In this document: one piece after another, positions 23,852 through 31,933 of the stretch
Position numbering within the stretch: position 1 is the first letter of the stretch
Layout: every line of letters begins with the position of its first letter
Assembly: GCA_041838515.1 (NCBI GenBank)
Contig: JBGYPP010000057.1
Span: 1-39,692 of the forward strand
Direction of reading: 5' to 3'
Source of the DNA: JBGYPP01 sp041838515
GTDB lineage: Bacteria; Bacillota; Clostridia; Lachnospirales; Lachnospiraceae
Length of the DNA: 39,692 nucleotides
Program-made: the position numbers and the translations under genes
Notes under the pieces: generated by a model
The model's input: only the letters and a program-made list of their open reading frames with translations
What the model was told of the DNA's origin: nothing
Databases searched by the model: none

Positions 23852-24844
23852 ATGCAATTTACAGATATAGGCATAGACTTGGGCACGGCCAGCATTTTGG
23901 TGTATATACGGGGCAAGGGCGTTGTGCTCAAAGAGCCCTCCGTGGTGGCCTTTGACAGGGATACCAAGAAGATCAAGGCCATAGGCGAGGAGGCTAGGCT
24001 GATGCTGGGCCGCACGCCCGGCAATATCATGGCCGTCCGGCCCCTGCGGCAGGGGGTTATCTCCGATTATACGGTGACAGAGAAAATGATGAAGTACTTC
24101 ATTCAGAAGGCTCTGGGCCGTCGGACTTTCCGCAAGCCCCGCATAGCCGTCTGCGTACCCAGCGGCGTGACCGAGGTGGAGAAAAAGGCCGTAGAGGATG
24201 CCACCTACCAGGCGGGAGCCAGGGAGGTATCCATTATTGAGGAACCCATAGCCGCCGCCATAGGCGCAGGCATAGACATATCCAAGCCCTGCGGAAATAT
24301 GATAGTAGATATAGGCGGAGGCACTTCGGATATAGCCGTAATCTCCTTGGGTTATACCGTGGTCAGCGCCTCCATTAAGGTGGCCGGGGATGATTTTGAC
24401 GAGGCCATAGTGCGGCATATGCGCAAGAAGCACAATCTGATGATAGGCGAGCGCACTGCTGAGGATATAAAGATTAAGATAGGGTCTGCCTTTCCCCGTA
24501 AGGAGGCGGATTTTCTGGATGTCCGGGGCAGGGATCTGGTCAGCGGGCTGCCCATGACCGTGACCGTATCCTCTGAGGAGATGGAGCAGGCTCTGAGGGA
24601 TACCACATCCCAGATTGTGGATACCATACATAGCGTATTGGAAAAGACGCCTCCGGAGTTGGCGGCGGACATAGCTGACCGGGGCATAGTGCTGACCGGC
24701 GGCGGCAGCCTGCTGAGGGGATTGGAGGAGCTGATTACCCATAGGACGGGCATACATACCATGACGGCTGAAGATCCCATGACGGCTGTGGCCATAGGCA
24801 CCGGCATGTATGTGGAGTACCTGGCCGGCTACAGGGGGGATTGA
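23852..24844 (+). CDS. MreB/Mbl family rod-shape actin homologue
   Basis: 330 residues, typical length. It forms filaments beneath the membrane that guide the elongation-specific peptidoglycan machinery. The actin-type nucleotide site is visible as DIGIDLGTASILVYIRGKG (phosphate 1), IVDIGGGTSDIAVI (phosphate 2) and VLTGGGSLLRGLEE (adenosine motif). Other family segments are VAVCVPSGVTEVEKKAVEDA and EEPIAAAIGAG. The following two genes match flhO and flhP, as in the Bacillus subtilis order mbl–flhO–flhP, so this may be the Mbl paralogue. The mreC and mreD genes that usually follow a principal mreB are absent. Of about 33 Ile codons, about 21 are ATA. Confidence 0.95.
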   Translation: MQFTDIGIDLGTASILVYIRGKGVVLKEPSVVAFDRDTKKIKAIGEEARLMLGRTPGNIMAVRPLRQGVISDYTVTEKMMKYFIQKALGRRTFRKPRIAVCVPSGVTEVEKKAVEDATYQAGAREVSIIEEPIAAAIGAGIDISKPCGNMIVDIGGGTSDIAVISLGYTVVSASIKVAGDDFDEAIVRHMRKKHNLMIGERTAEDIKIKIGSAFPRKEADFLDVRGRDLVSGLPMTVTVSSEEMEQALRDTTSQIVDTIHSVLEKTPPELAADIADRGIVLTGGGSLLRGLEELITHRTGIHTMTAEDPMTAVAIGTGMYVEYLAGYRGD

Positions 24845-24922
24845 GGCGGCGGGATATAGCCGGACAAGCTGGCGGCGATGAGCGGCGGGGATTCAGATCC
24901 GTATTTTCGGATGGGAGGTTAG

Positions 24923-25699
24923 ATGTTAAAAGGATTGTATACGGCCTATACCGGCCTGCGCAATGAGCAAAACCGTATGGATATTATGACCAACAACCTG
25001 GCCAACGCCTCCACCGTGGGTTTTAAGAAGGAGGGTTCCACCTCCGAGTCCTTCCGCACGGTTCTCGCCTACAAGCTCAAGGACGGCTCCACCCATCTGG
25101 CCGCCCGGCAGCGCATAGGACGAAACCGTCCGGGCGTAAAGATAGGCGAGAGCTATACGGATTTTGATCAGGGACCCTTCCGCATTACGGGCAATACCTA
25201 TGATTTGGCCCTTTCCGGCTCCGGCTTTTTTGCCGTGGAATTTCAAAACCGGGAGGGGGAGAATGAGATCAAGTACACCCGCTCCGGCTCCTTTACCCTC
25301 AGCGTGGATGGGGATTTGATGACCAAGGACGGGGATTTTGTTCTGGATGAGCAGGGACAGCACATACGGCTGAATACGCTGCTGGGCGCCAAGATACGCA
25401 ATGACGGCACCATCACCCAGAATGGGCAGCGTGTGGCCAAGATAGGCCTGAAGGATTTTGAGGATTACAATTACCTGGAGCGCTATGGAGAAACCTATTA
25501 CCAGACCATAGAGGGCGCAGTGGAGAAGCCGGCCACGGCTATTATGGAATCCGGGTATCTGGAGATGTCCAATGTATCTGTGGTTAATGAGATGGTCAAT
25601 ATGATAGCCATTACACGGGCTTATGAGAGCAACCAGAAGATAGTCCAGACCTATGACGCATCCCTGGAGATCACGGCCAACCAATTGGGCAAATTGTAG
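24923..25699 (+). CDS. flhO: Flagellar hook–basal body rod protein, FlhO/FlgF-like
   Basis: 258 residues. The N-terminal rod motif (LYTAYTGLRNEQNRMDIMTNNLANASTVGFKK) and the C-terminal FlgE/F/G motif (NEMVNMIAITRAYESNQKI) identify an axial protein of the flagellar rod or hook, exported by the flagellar type III apparatus. The central domain (GSGFFAVEF…YTRSGSFTLSVDG) is shared with FlgG. Its place directly downstream of mreB/mbl and upstream of a second paralogue matches flhO of B. subtilis. GGGAGG precedes the ATG at good spacing. The two paralogues are 26 bases apart. Confidence 0.9.
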   Translation: MLKGLYTAYTGLRNEQNRMDIMTNNLANASTVGFKKEGSTSESFRTVLAYKLKDGSTHLAARQRIGRNRPGVKIGESYTDFDQGPFRITGNTYDLALSGSGFFAVEFQNREGENEIKYTRSGSFTLSVDGDLMTKDGDFVLDEQGQHIRLNTLLGAKIRNDGTITQNGQRVAKIGLKDFEDYNYLERYGETYYQTIEGAVEKPATAIMESGYLEMSNVSVVNEMVNMIAITRAYESNQKIVQTYDASLEITANQLGKL

Positions 25700-25725
25700 G
25701 TTTGTAAGAGAGTGAGGAGGTACCC

Positions 25726-26544
25726 ATGGTTCGCAGCCTTTGGACGGCGGCTACCGGCATGATAGCCCAGCAGATCAATGTAGATACCATAGCCAACAAT
25801 CTGGCTAATGTGAATACCACTGGATATAAGACGGAGGCCAACGAGTTTAAGTCCCTGTTGTATCAGACCTTGCAGACCCGGACCACCACGGCCAATGGGG
25901 AGAACAAGCCCATAGGCGCCCAGGTGGGTTTGGGCGTGCGCAACTCCGCCATCACCTCTATTTTTACCCAAGGGGCTTTCCTCTCCTCGGAGAGCAGCTC
26001 CGCCTTTGCCATAGACGGCAAGGGTTTCTTCGCCATTAAGGGAGACGATGGTAATAATTACTACACCCGCAATGGCAACTTCCAATGGACGCTGGGCGCA
26101 AATGGGGGCAATGTGCTGACGACGACGGACGGCTTTCCAGTATTGTCCACCACAGGCACGCCCATTACCCTGGCCACCGGCTATGTGACCAGCCGGGTGA
26201 CCATATCCGGTGACGGCCGGCTCTTTTATCCCAATGCCCAGAACAATCCGGCGCCTTTGAATATGCAGATAGGCGTATACCAGTTCAACAATCCGGGCGG
26301 ATTGGAGAGGTTGCAGGGCAGTCTGTATGCGCCCACGGATGCCAGCGGAGCGGCCTTGAATGAGAGCACCAACAACTCTGTGGAAAAGAGCCGTCTGGTA
26401 CAGGGGTATCTGGAGGGTTCCAATGTGCAGATAGCCGATGAGATGGTGGGCATGATCGTGGCCCAGAGGGCTTATGAGATGAATTCCAAGGCCATTATCG
26501 CCTCGGATGAGATGTTGCAGCAGGCCAACAATCTTCGCCGTTAA
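25726..26544 (+). CDS. flhP: Flagellar hook–basal body rod protein, FlhP/FlgG-like
   Basis: 272 residues. It has the same N- and C-terminal axial-protein motifs as its neighbour (LWTAATGMIAQQINVDTIANNLANVNTTGYK and NVQIADEMVGMIVAQRAYEMNSKAI). The latter is very close to true FlgG, so it may be the distal rod protein itself; flhP is assigned from gene order. A strong ribosome site (GAGGAGG) precedes the ATG. It lies between flhO and the rod-binding protein, consistent with a small basal-body assembly unit separated from the main flagellar operon. Confidence 0.9.
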   Translation: MVRSLWTAATGMIAQQINVDTIANNLANVNTTGYKTEANEFKSLLYQTLQTRTTTANGENKPIGAQVGLGVRNSAITSIFTQGAFLSSESSSAFAIDGKGFFAIKGDDGNNYYTRNGNFQWTLGANGGNVLTTTDGFPVLSTTGTPITLATGYVTSRVTISGDGRLFYPNAQNNPAPLNMQIGVYQFNNPGGLERLQGSLYAPTDASGAALNESTNNSVEKSRLVQGYLEGSNVQIADEMVGMIVAQRAYEMNSKAIIASDEMLQQANNLRR

Positions 26545-26595
26545 TTTTTTTCGCTATAGAAAGAGCGGCTGATAAGCATAGTGAGGGAGGTGGCC

Positions 26596-26955
26596 ATGCT
26601 GGGCATATCCGCCATACAGAGCCAGATACAGAGCGGCGCCGCCCAACAGGCGGCCATGGATCAGTGGGGGCAGAAGATACAGGCCCTGGGAGGCCGGGTT
26701 TCCGGCGCCGGCAAGCCTGCGGATCAGGACTTGCTGGAGGCCTGTCAGGCCTTTGAGTCCTATTTTCTGGAATATATGATGAAGCAAATGTGGAAATCCA
26801 TACCTAAGGCGGAGCAGGACGGCGGTTACGCCGGCCTGATGGAGGAGTACGCCCGGGAGGAGATGATCAAGGATTTGGCCGCCCAGTCCACCAAGAACAA
26901 CAGTTTGGGACTGGCCAATATGCTCTATGAGCAGATGAAGCGCAATTATATGTAG
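26596..26955 (+). CDS. Rod-binding protein (FlgJ N-terminal-domain family)
   Basis: 119 residues. The core segment (DLLEACQAFESYFLEYMMKQMWKSIPK) and the C-terminal part (GGYAGLMEEYAREEMIKDLAAQ…LGLANMLYEQM) match the rod-capping domain found at the N-terminus of FlgJ in Proteobacteria. The peptidoglycan hydrolase half is absent, as is common in Firmicutes. It probably acts as a scaffold for rod assembly. I chose ATG at 26596 because AGGGAGG ends five bases upstream; GTG at 26581 would lie ahead of that ribosome site. It is the last gene of the mreB–flagellar group. Confidence 0.85.
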   Translation: MLGISAIQSQIQSGAAQQAAMDQWGQKIQALGGRVSGAGKPADQDLLEACQAFESYFLEYMMKQMWKSIPKAEQDGGYAGLMEEYAREEMIKDLAAQSTKNNSLGLANMLYEQMKRNYM

Positions 26956-26957
26956 GC

Positions 26958-26980
26958 TCCGGCGGCTGCGCGCCGCCGGA
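26958..26980 (+). terminator. Probable terminator after the rod-binding protein gene
   Basis: TCCGGCGGC (26958-26966) and GCCGCCGGA (26972-26980) form a perfect nine-base stem with a five-base loop, two bases past the stop codon. The following DNA is T-rich but interrupted, with a clean seven-T run only some 20 bases on. Termination is likely but may be incomplete. Confidence 0.65.
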
Positions 26981-27035
26981 TCTGGTTTCTATATTCATCT
27001 ATTTTTTTCTCACAGTCATTTCAAGGCTATTCCAT

Positions 27036-29243
27036 ATGGAAATCATCAACGGATATGTAGATCATATCATATTTCAAAATTCCGACAATGGATATACGGT
27101 GTTTGCCCTGATCCCGGAGGGCGAGGGTGAGCCTTACACCTGCGTGGGCATGTGCAAGGGGCTGGCGTTGGGGGAGAGCATACAGGCCCAGGGGGAGTGG
27201 ACCACCCATGGGGTCTATGGGGAACAGTTCAAAATTTCCTCCTACAGGCCTGTGACTCCAAAGGATGAGTTGGGCATGCTGCGATATCTGGGCTCGGGAG
27301 CCATCCGGGGCGTTGGAGAGGCGCTGGCCAGGCGCATAGTGTCGCATTTTGGCCAGGACAGTCTGCGGGTGCTGGAAGAGGAGCCGGAGCTATTATCTCA
27401 GGTCAAGGGCATCAGCGTAAAAAAAGCCATGGAGATAGCCGCCCAGCTGGAGGAAAAAAGAGATCTGCGGCAGGCTCTGGTCTATCTGCAATCCCATGGC
27501 ATCAGCCAGGCCCAGGGCATAAAAATCTTCGAGAAATACGGCGCGGCCTTATACGAAAAGATAAGGCAGAATCCATACTGTCTGGCGGAGGATATAGAGG
27601 GCATGGGTTTTCGCCTGGCGGACAGGCTGGCCGCCTCCCTGGGCATATCCGCCGATGCTCCCTGCCGTATACAGAGCGGCCTGTTGTACACGCTGCAGCA
27701 GGCGCTGGCGGAGGGGCATATGTACCTGCCGCCGGAGCAGCTGTTGGAGCGGGCGGAGCAGATCCTGTCGGCCGGAAGGGATGCGCTGGAGGATGCGCTG
27801 GAGCTGCTGGTCTGGGAGAGAAAGCTGCGCAGGCAGCAGGAGGGGTATTTCCTGGCAGCCTATGCCCAAATGGAGCTGTCCTGCGCCCATAGGCTGCGCG
27901 CTCTGGATCTGACCCTTCCGTCGGCCGGGGAGGGGGAGGAATACTGGCGAGAGTTGGCCCTGTCCATGGGCATAGAGGCCAATGCCCAGCAAATGGAGGC
28001 GGCGGCGCTGAGCGCCTCCAGAGGGGTATTCCTGCTTTCCGGAGGACCGGGAACAGGCAAGACCACCACTATCAATCTGATGTTGGCCCACTTTGACCGC
28101 CAGGGCAAGGAAACCCTGCTGGCTGCTCCCACCGGCAGGGCGGCCAAGCGTATGCAGGAGGCCACGGGCCGGGAGGCCAAAACCTTACACAGGCTGCTGG
28201 AGCTGGGGGGGGATGTGGAGGGGGGACGGGCCCGCTTCGCCCGCGACCAGGAGCATCCCCTGGAAGCGGATGTGGTCATTGTGGACGAGATGTCCATGGT
28301 GGATATGCCGCTGTTTTCCGCCCTGCTCAAGGCCCTGCTGCCCGGCACCCGCCTGGTGCTGGTGGGGGATGTGGACCAGCTGCCCAGCGTGGGGCCGGGG
28401 CAGGTGCTCCGAGATTTGATAGAGTCAGGCGTATTCGCCTGTGTCGTCCTGGAGAAAATTTTCCGCCAATCCGCCCAGAGCCATATTATTGTCAACGCCC
28501 ACCGGGTCAATAAAGGCCAGGAGCCGGTGATGGACAATAAGAGCCGGGATTTTTTTGTCCTGGAGAGGGAGAATATACAGGTCATATACAAGCATATGGT
28601 GGAGCTGGTCAGGGACAAGCTGCCCTCCTATGTGGAGGCCAGGGCCTTGGATATTCAGGTGCTGACACCTAGCCGCAAAGGGCCTTTGGGCGCTGTAGAA
28701 TTGAACCGGGTACTGCAATCCCAATTGAATCCCCCCTCCCCGGCCAAGCAGGAGTATCTGCACGGGGATACGCTCTTCCGTGAGGGGGATAAGGTAATGC
28801 AAATCAAAAATAATTATCAGGCAGAATGGGAAATAATTGGAAAATACAATATAGTGTTGGAGAGCGGTCAGGGCGTGTTCAATGGGGATATGGGGTATGT
28901 GGTGGAGATCCGGCCTGCGCTGGGTCAGCTCTGCGTGGAGTTTGAGGAGGGCAAACGCATCCTATACACCACTGCCATGCTGGAGGAGTTGGAGCTGGCC
29001 TATGCCATCACCATACACAAATCCCAGGGCAGTGAGTACCCGGCCGTGGTCATGCCTCTGCTGGGGGGCAATCCCCTGCTGTATAACCGCAACCTGCTCT
29101 ACACTGGCTTGACCCGGGCAAAAAGGTGCATCACCATATTGGGCAGTAAGGCGGCCATAAGGGCCATGGTGGAGAATAAGAGGCAGCGTCAGCGCTATAG
29201 CGCGCTGGCCAGGCGGCTGATAGAGGCCGGGGAGGGAGAGTGA
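27036..29243 (+). CDS. recD2: RecD2-type SF1B DNA helicase
   Basis: 735 residues, typical of RecD2 (YrrC-like), which occurs without RecBC and acts in DNA repair and replication-fork processing as a 5'-3' helicase. The N-terminal 80 residues form an OB-like segment and residues 85-190 a helix-hairpin-helix region (GSGAIRGVGEALARRI). Walker A is GGPGTGKTT (Lys342), Walker B is VVIVDEMSMVDM, and motif III is LVGDVDQLPSVGPG. The C-terminal motif VI region reads ITIHKSQGSEYPAVV…LLYTGLTRAKR. The ribosome site before the ATG is weak (CAAGG). Its stop overlaps the comF start by four bases, implying coupled translation. Confidence 0.95.
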   Translation: MEIINGYVDHIIFQNSDNGYTVFALIPEGEGEPYTCVGMCKGLALGESIQAQGEWTTHGVYGEQFKISSYRPVTPKDELGMLRYLGSGAIRGVGEALARRIVSHFGQDSLRVLEEEPELLSQVKGISVKKAMEIAAQLEEKRDLRQALVYLQSHGISQAQGIKIFEKYGAALYEKIRQNPYCLAEDIEGMGFRLADRLAASLGISADAPCRIQSGLLYTLQQALAEGHMYLPPEQLLERAEQILSAGRDALEDALELLVWERKLRRQQEGYFLAAYAQMELSCAHRLRALDLTLPSAGEGEEYWRELALSMGIEANAQQMEAAALSASRGVFLLSGGPGTGKTTTINLMLAHFDRQGKETLLAAPTGRAAKRMQEATGREAKTLHRLLELGGDVEGGRARFARDQEHPLEADVVIVDEMSMVDMPLFSALLKALLPGTRLVLVGDVDQLPSVGPGQVLRDLIESGVFACVVLEKIFRQSAQSHIIVNAHRVNKGQEPVMDNKSRDFFVLERENIQVIYKHMVELVRDKLPSYVEARALDIQVLTPSRKGPLGAVELNRVLQSQLNPPSPAKQEYLHGDTLFREGDKVMQIKNNYQAEWEIIGKYNIVLESGQGVFNGDMGYVVEIRPALGQLCVEFEEGKRILYTTAMLEELELAYAITIHKSQGSEYPAVVMPLLGGNPLLYNRNLLYTGLTRAKRCITILGSKAAIRAMVENKRQRQRYSALARRLIEAGEGE

Positions 29244-30001
29244 GCCTGAGGAGGGGATCTGTAGCGGCACTGTTGGGCCGGCTGGGCAATCTGGCCCTGG
29301 ATCTGCTCTACCCGCCCCGATGCCCGCTCTGCGACAGGCCGCCTCTGCCCTGGGGAGAGCCGGTCTGCCCGGCCTGCCTGTGTGCCCTGGCCTATGTGGA
29401 GCCTCCTTACTGCCTGCGCTGCGGCCGGTCCATACAGGATGAGGAGGCCGCCTTATGCCGGGACTGTGCTGGAAGGGAGGGGGAATCTCCCTTTGTCCGT
29501 GGACGGGTACTGTATAGATATGAACAGTTGGCGCCCTCCATATACCGTTTCAAGTACAAGGGCAGACGGGAATATGCACGCTTTTTTGGCAGGGAGATGG
29601 CCACACATTTTGGGGATTTCCTGGAGCGGGCTGGGGCCCAGGCGCTATGCCCTATACCGCTGCACAAAAAGCGACAGCATAGGCGGGGGTACAACCAGGC
29701 GGAGCTGCTGGCCCGGGAGGCGGGGGCGGCGCTGGGGCTGCCGGTGTACGGAGATTTGCTTCTGCGCTGCAAAAATACCCGCCCTCTCAAGGAGCTGGGT
29801 ATGGCTCAGAGGCAAATTAATTTGAAAAATGCTTTTATTATAGGTCGAAATGATGTAAAATTAGATACGATTGTACTGGTGGATGACATCTATACCACCG
29901 GCGCCACATTGGAGTCCGCCGCCAAGTCCTTGTTGGAGGGCGGAGCCGCAGAGAGAGTATATTTTATCGCCTTGGCCGGCAAGGGGGATCTGCCCTCCTA
30001 G
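29240..30001 (+). CDS. comF: ComF family phosphoribosyltransferase-like protein
   Basis: 253 residues. The N-terminal zinc region has CPLC, CPAC, CLRC and CRDC pairs. The C-terminal phosphoribosyltransferase domain carries the PRPP-binding motif VLVDDIYTTGATLES and the family segments KYKGRREYARFFG and CPIPLHKKRQHRRGYNQAELLA. In naturally competent bacteria ComFC helps bring in or process single-stranded DNA; homologues are widespread in species not known to be competent. The start is GTG at 29240 within GTGA, overlapping the recD2 stop. The gene lies in a DNA-metabolism context. Confidence 0.93.
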   Translation: MSLRRGSVAALLGRLGNLALDLLYPPRCPLCDRPPLPWGEPVCPACLCALAYVEPPYCLRCGRSIQDEEAALCRDCAGREGESPFVRGRVLYRYEQLAPSIYRFKYKGRREYARFFGREMATHFGDFLERAGAQALCPIPLHKKRQHRRGYNQAELLAREAGAALGLPVYGDLLLRCKNTRPLKELGMAQRQINLKNAFIIGRNDVKLDTIVLVDDIYTTGATLESAAKSLLEGGAAERVYFIALAGKGDLPS

Positions 30002-30099
30002 AGGCTGTGGGGGATGGCGCCAGCCGGGGGAGCCTATCCCCCTATTGGCATGGGATGGAAATAATATTGCAGCCCTGGGCTGGGAAAGAGAGGCGGAAT

Positions 30100-30513
30100 A
30101 TGGCCAATATACGGAATTGCAAGAAATGTGGAAAGCTGTTCAACTATGTGGGCGGCAGCAAGCTGTGCCAGGAATGTCGGGAGGATCTGGAGAAACAATT
30201 CCAGACGGTAAAGGATTATATCCGTGAGCATCCTGGTGTGGGCATACAGGAGGTGTCTGAGGCCTGTGAGGTGGAGGTTTCCCAGATCAAGACCTGGCTG
30301 CGGGAGGAGAGGCTGGAGCTGACCAGCGGATCCCCTCTGGCTTTGGCCTGCGAGAGCTGCGGTGTGTCCATCTTGAAGGGCCGCTACTGCGACAAGTGCA
30401 AGCTGGATTTGGCCAATGGCCTGCAGAACATACTAAAGGCCGGCCAGCCGGCGCCTGCCCCGGAGAGGGCCAAGTCCGGCAACTCTGCCAGCAAGGGCAT
30501 GCATTTCTTGTAA
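30100..30513 (+). CDS. YvyF-like flagellar operon protein (TIGR03826 family)
   Basis: 137 residues. Two zinc-knuckle pairs at the N-terminus (CKKCGKLF and CQEC) and another two near residue 90 (CESCG and CDKC) flank a helix-turn-helix-like middle (VSEACEVEVSQIKTWLREERLEL). This is the layout of the YvyF/TIGR03826 family, usually encoded beside comF and flgM in Firmicutes. The molecular role is not established; a regulatory role is plausible from the zinc and helix-turn-helix features. I chose ATG at 30100 because the conserved NCKKCGKLF begins there; the frame opens to 30007, but that stretch is unlike the family. No flgM follows. Two membrane proteins and cdaA come next. Confidence 0.85.
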   Translation: MANIRNCKKCGKLFNYVGGSKLCQECREDLEKQFQTVKDYIREHPGVGIQEVSEACEVEVSQIKTWLREERLELTSGSPLALACESCGVSILKGRYCDKCKLDLANGLQNILKAGQPAPAPERAKSGNSASKGMHFL

Positions 30514-30525
30514 AGAGGGGCGCTT

Positions 30526-30915
30526 ATGCTGGATGTGGATAAGATACGCAAAATGACCAAGCTGGCCTCCTATGAGGCCAAGGAGGCTTCGGCCAATATG
30601 GAGATTATGCGGTATTTCCGCACGGATTATGTCAGCTGGCAGGTGTTAAAGTCGCTGCTGTCCATCACCGTTGCCTTTGGGCTGGTCCTTGCATTGGTCA
30701 TTTTGTATCATTTTGAGAGTCTGATGGGCGATCTGTACAAGATGGACTTGTTGCAGTTGGCCAAGACTGTGCTGAGCCGGTATGTGGTTGTCGCCGTGGC
30801 CTATGGCGTGGCCGTATATCTGCTGGCCAGTTACCGCTTCGTCCAGGCAAAAAATTCTATCAAGGCCTACGGCAGGCTCTTGGGCAGCTTGGAAGAGGCA
30901 CAGACAAAGGGATAA
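30526..30915 (+). CDS. Two-helix membrane protein of unknown function, upstream of cdaA
   Basis: 129 residues that I do not recognise. Residues 1-37 are hydrophilic with an Ala/Lys/Glu-rich helix (KLASYEAKEASANMEIMRYF). Two membrane helices follow near residues 42-63 and 84-104, joined by a short acidic external loop. The C-terminal 25 residues are basic then acidic and probably cytoplasmic. AGAGGGG lies a suitable distance before the ATG. It ends five bases before the next membrane protein gene, so the two are very likely translated together and may form a complex. The position before the c-di-AMP synthase module is the only functional hint. Confidence 0.8.
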   Translation: MLDVDKIRKMTKLASYEAKEASANMEIMRYFRTDYVSWQVLKSLLSITVAFGLVLALVILYHFESLMGDLYKMDLLQLAKTVLSRYVVVAVAYGVAVYLLASYRFVQAKNSIKAYGRLLGSLEEAQTKG

Positions 30916-30920
30916 GTAGA

Positions 30921-31901
30921 ATGACGAGTTTGTTGGAATTGCGGGACGGGTGCAAATATTATTATGCCAAATATGATTTTGCGCTGCGGCCGCTGTGGAA
31001 GTTTTTTTTGATGCTGACCGTTTTGACTGTTATCAATGGCAGCTGGGGATATATGGCCAAGGTGGACAATATCTTTCTGGTATTGATGCTTTCGTTATTG
31101 TCCTCCTTTCTCCCCCTGGGATTTATGGTTTTGGCCTCGGCGGGCCTGACGCTGCTGCACTTTTATGCGCTTTCCCTGGAGGTGGCCGCCATAGGCCTGG
31201 CGCTGTATATCATACTCTATCTGGTGTTTGTGCGCCTGTCCGCCCGGGAGAGCATTGTGGTGTTGATCACTCCCCTGCTCTTTCTATGGAAGATCCCCTA
31301 TGTGCTGCCGGTGGCGCTGGGGCTTTTATGCGGCCCCTCTGTGCTGGCGCCCCTGCTCAGCGGGATTTTGGTTTACTTCTTTTTGGAGCAGCTGGCGGCC
31401 AATGCTGCGGTCATAGGCACTATGGCCAGCGGAGAGGCCATAGCCAAGATCCGTCTGATACTGGATGCCTATGTGGATAACAAGGCCATGCCCGTGGTGG
31501 TTGTATCCTTTGCTCTGTGCCTGCTGCTGGTCTATTTTCTCCGCAGGCTGCCTGTGGATCACGCCTGGAGCATATCCCTGGTGGTCGGAACCCTGGCCAA
31601 TCTGGTCATGCTGCTGGTCGGGGATCTGGCGCTGGATGCGGGCCTGTCCATGATATCCATAGTGATCTGTTCCCTGCTGGCAGTGGTGTCCGGCAAGGTT
31701 TTGGAATTGTTCTGCTTTGGCGTGGATTATTCCCGAGCCGAAAAGGTGCAGTTCGAGGATGAGGAGTATTATTACTATGTGCGGGCCATACCCAAATGGA
31801 CCGTGTCCGCGCCGGAGAGGACAGTCAAACAGATCAATCCCTCCAGGCAGACGGCATATAGGGAGGGCCGTCCCAGGCGCGGAACCCGCCCTAGGGAGTA
31901 A
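30921..31901 (+). CDS. Polytopic membrane protein of unknown function, upstream of cdaA
   Basis: 326 residues with about eight or nine hydrophobic helices between residues 25 and 260, and charged residues confined to short loops. The tail of about 60 residues is cytoplasmic and unusual: a Tyr/Glu cluster (FEDEEYYYYVRAIPKW) followed by a basic stretch (PRRGTRPRE). The N-terminus carries YYYAKYDFALRPLWKFF. It resembles no transporter family I can name; similar proteins may carry a generic ABC-permease label without evidence. The close 5' partner and the nearby cdaA–cdaR suggest a role in envelope or osmotic homeostasis linked to c-di-AMP, which is inference only. The spacing to cdaA is 32 bases. 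Confidence 0.8.
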   Translation: MTSLLELRDGCKYYYAKYDFALRPLWKFFLMLTVLTVINGSWGYMAKVDNIFLVLMLSLLSSFLPLGFMVLASAGLTLLHFYALSLEVAAIGLALYIILYLVFVRLSARESIVVLITPLLFLWKIPYVLPVALGLLCGPSVLAPLLSGILVYFFLEQLAANAAVIGTMASGEAIAKIRLILDAYVDNKAMPVVVVSFALCLLLVYFLRRLPVDHAWSISLVVGTLANLVMLLVGDLALDAGLSMISIVICSLLAVVSGKVLELFCFGVDYSRAEKVQFEDEEYYYYVRAIPKWTVSAPERTVKQINPSRQTAYREGRPRRGTRPRE

Positions 31902-31933
31902 ATAGAGGCAGTTGCGCCGGGAGATGCCGCAGA

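Noticed and set aside
21718..24030. Minus-strand open frame of 770 codons crossing uvrA, the chemoreceptor and mreB
   Set aside because: It crosses three genes, a strong terminator and promoters of the opposite strand, and has repetitive Leu/Gly/His-rich composition. No coding evidence.
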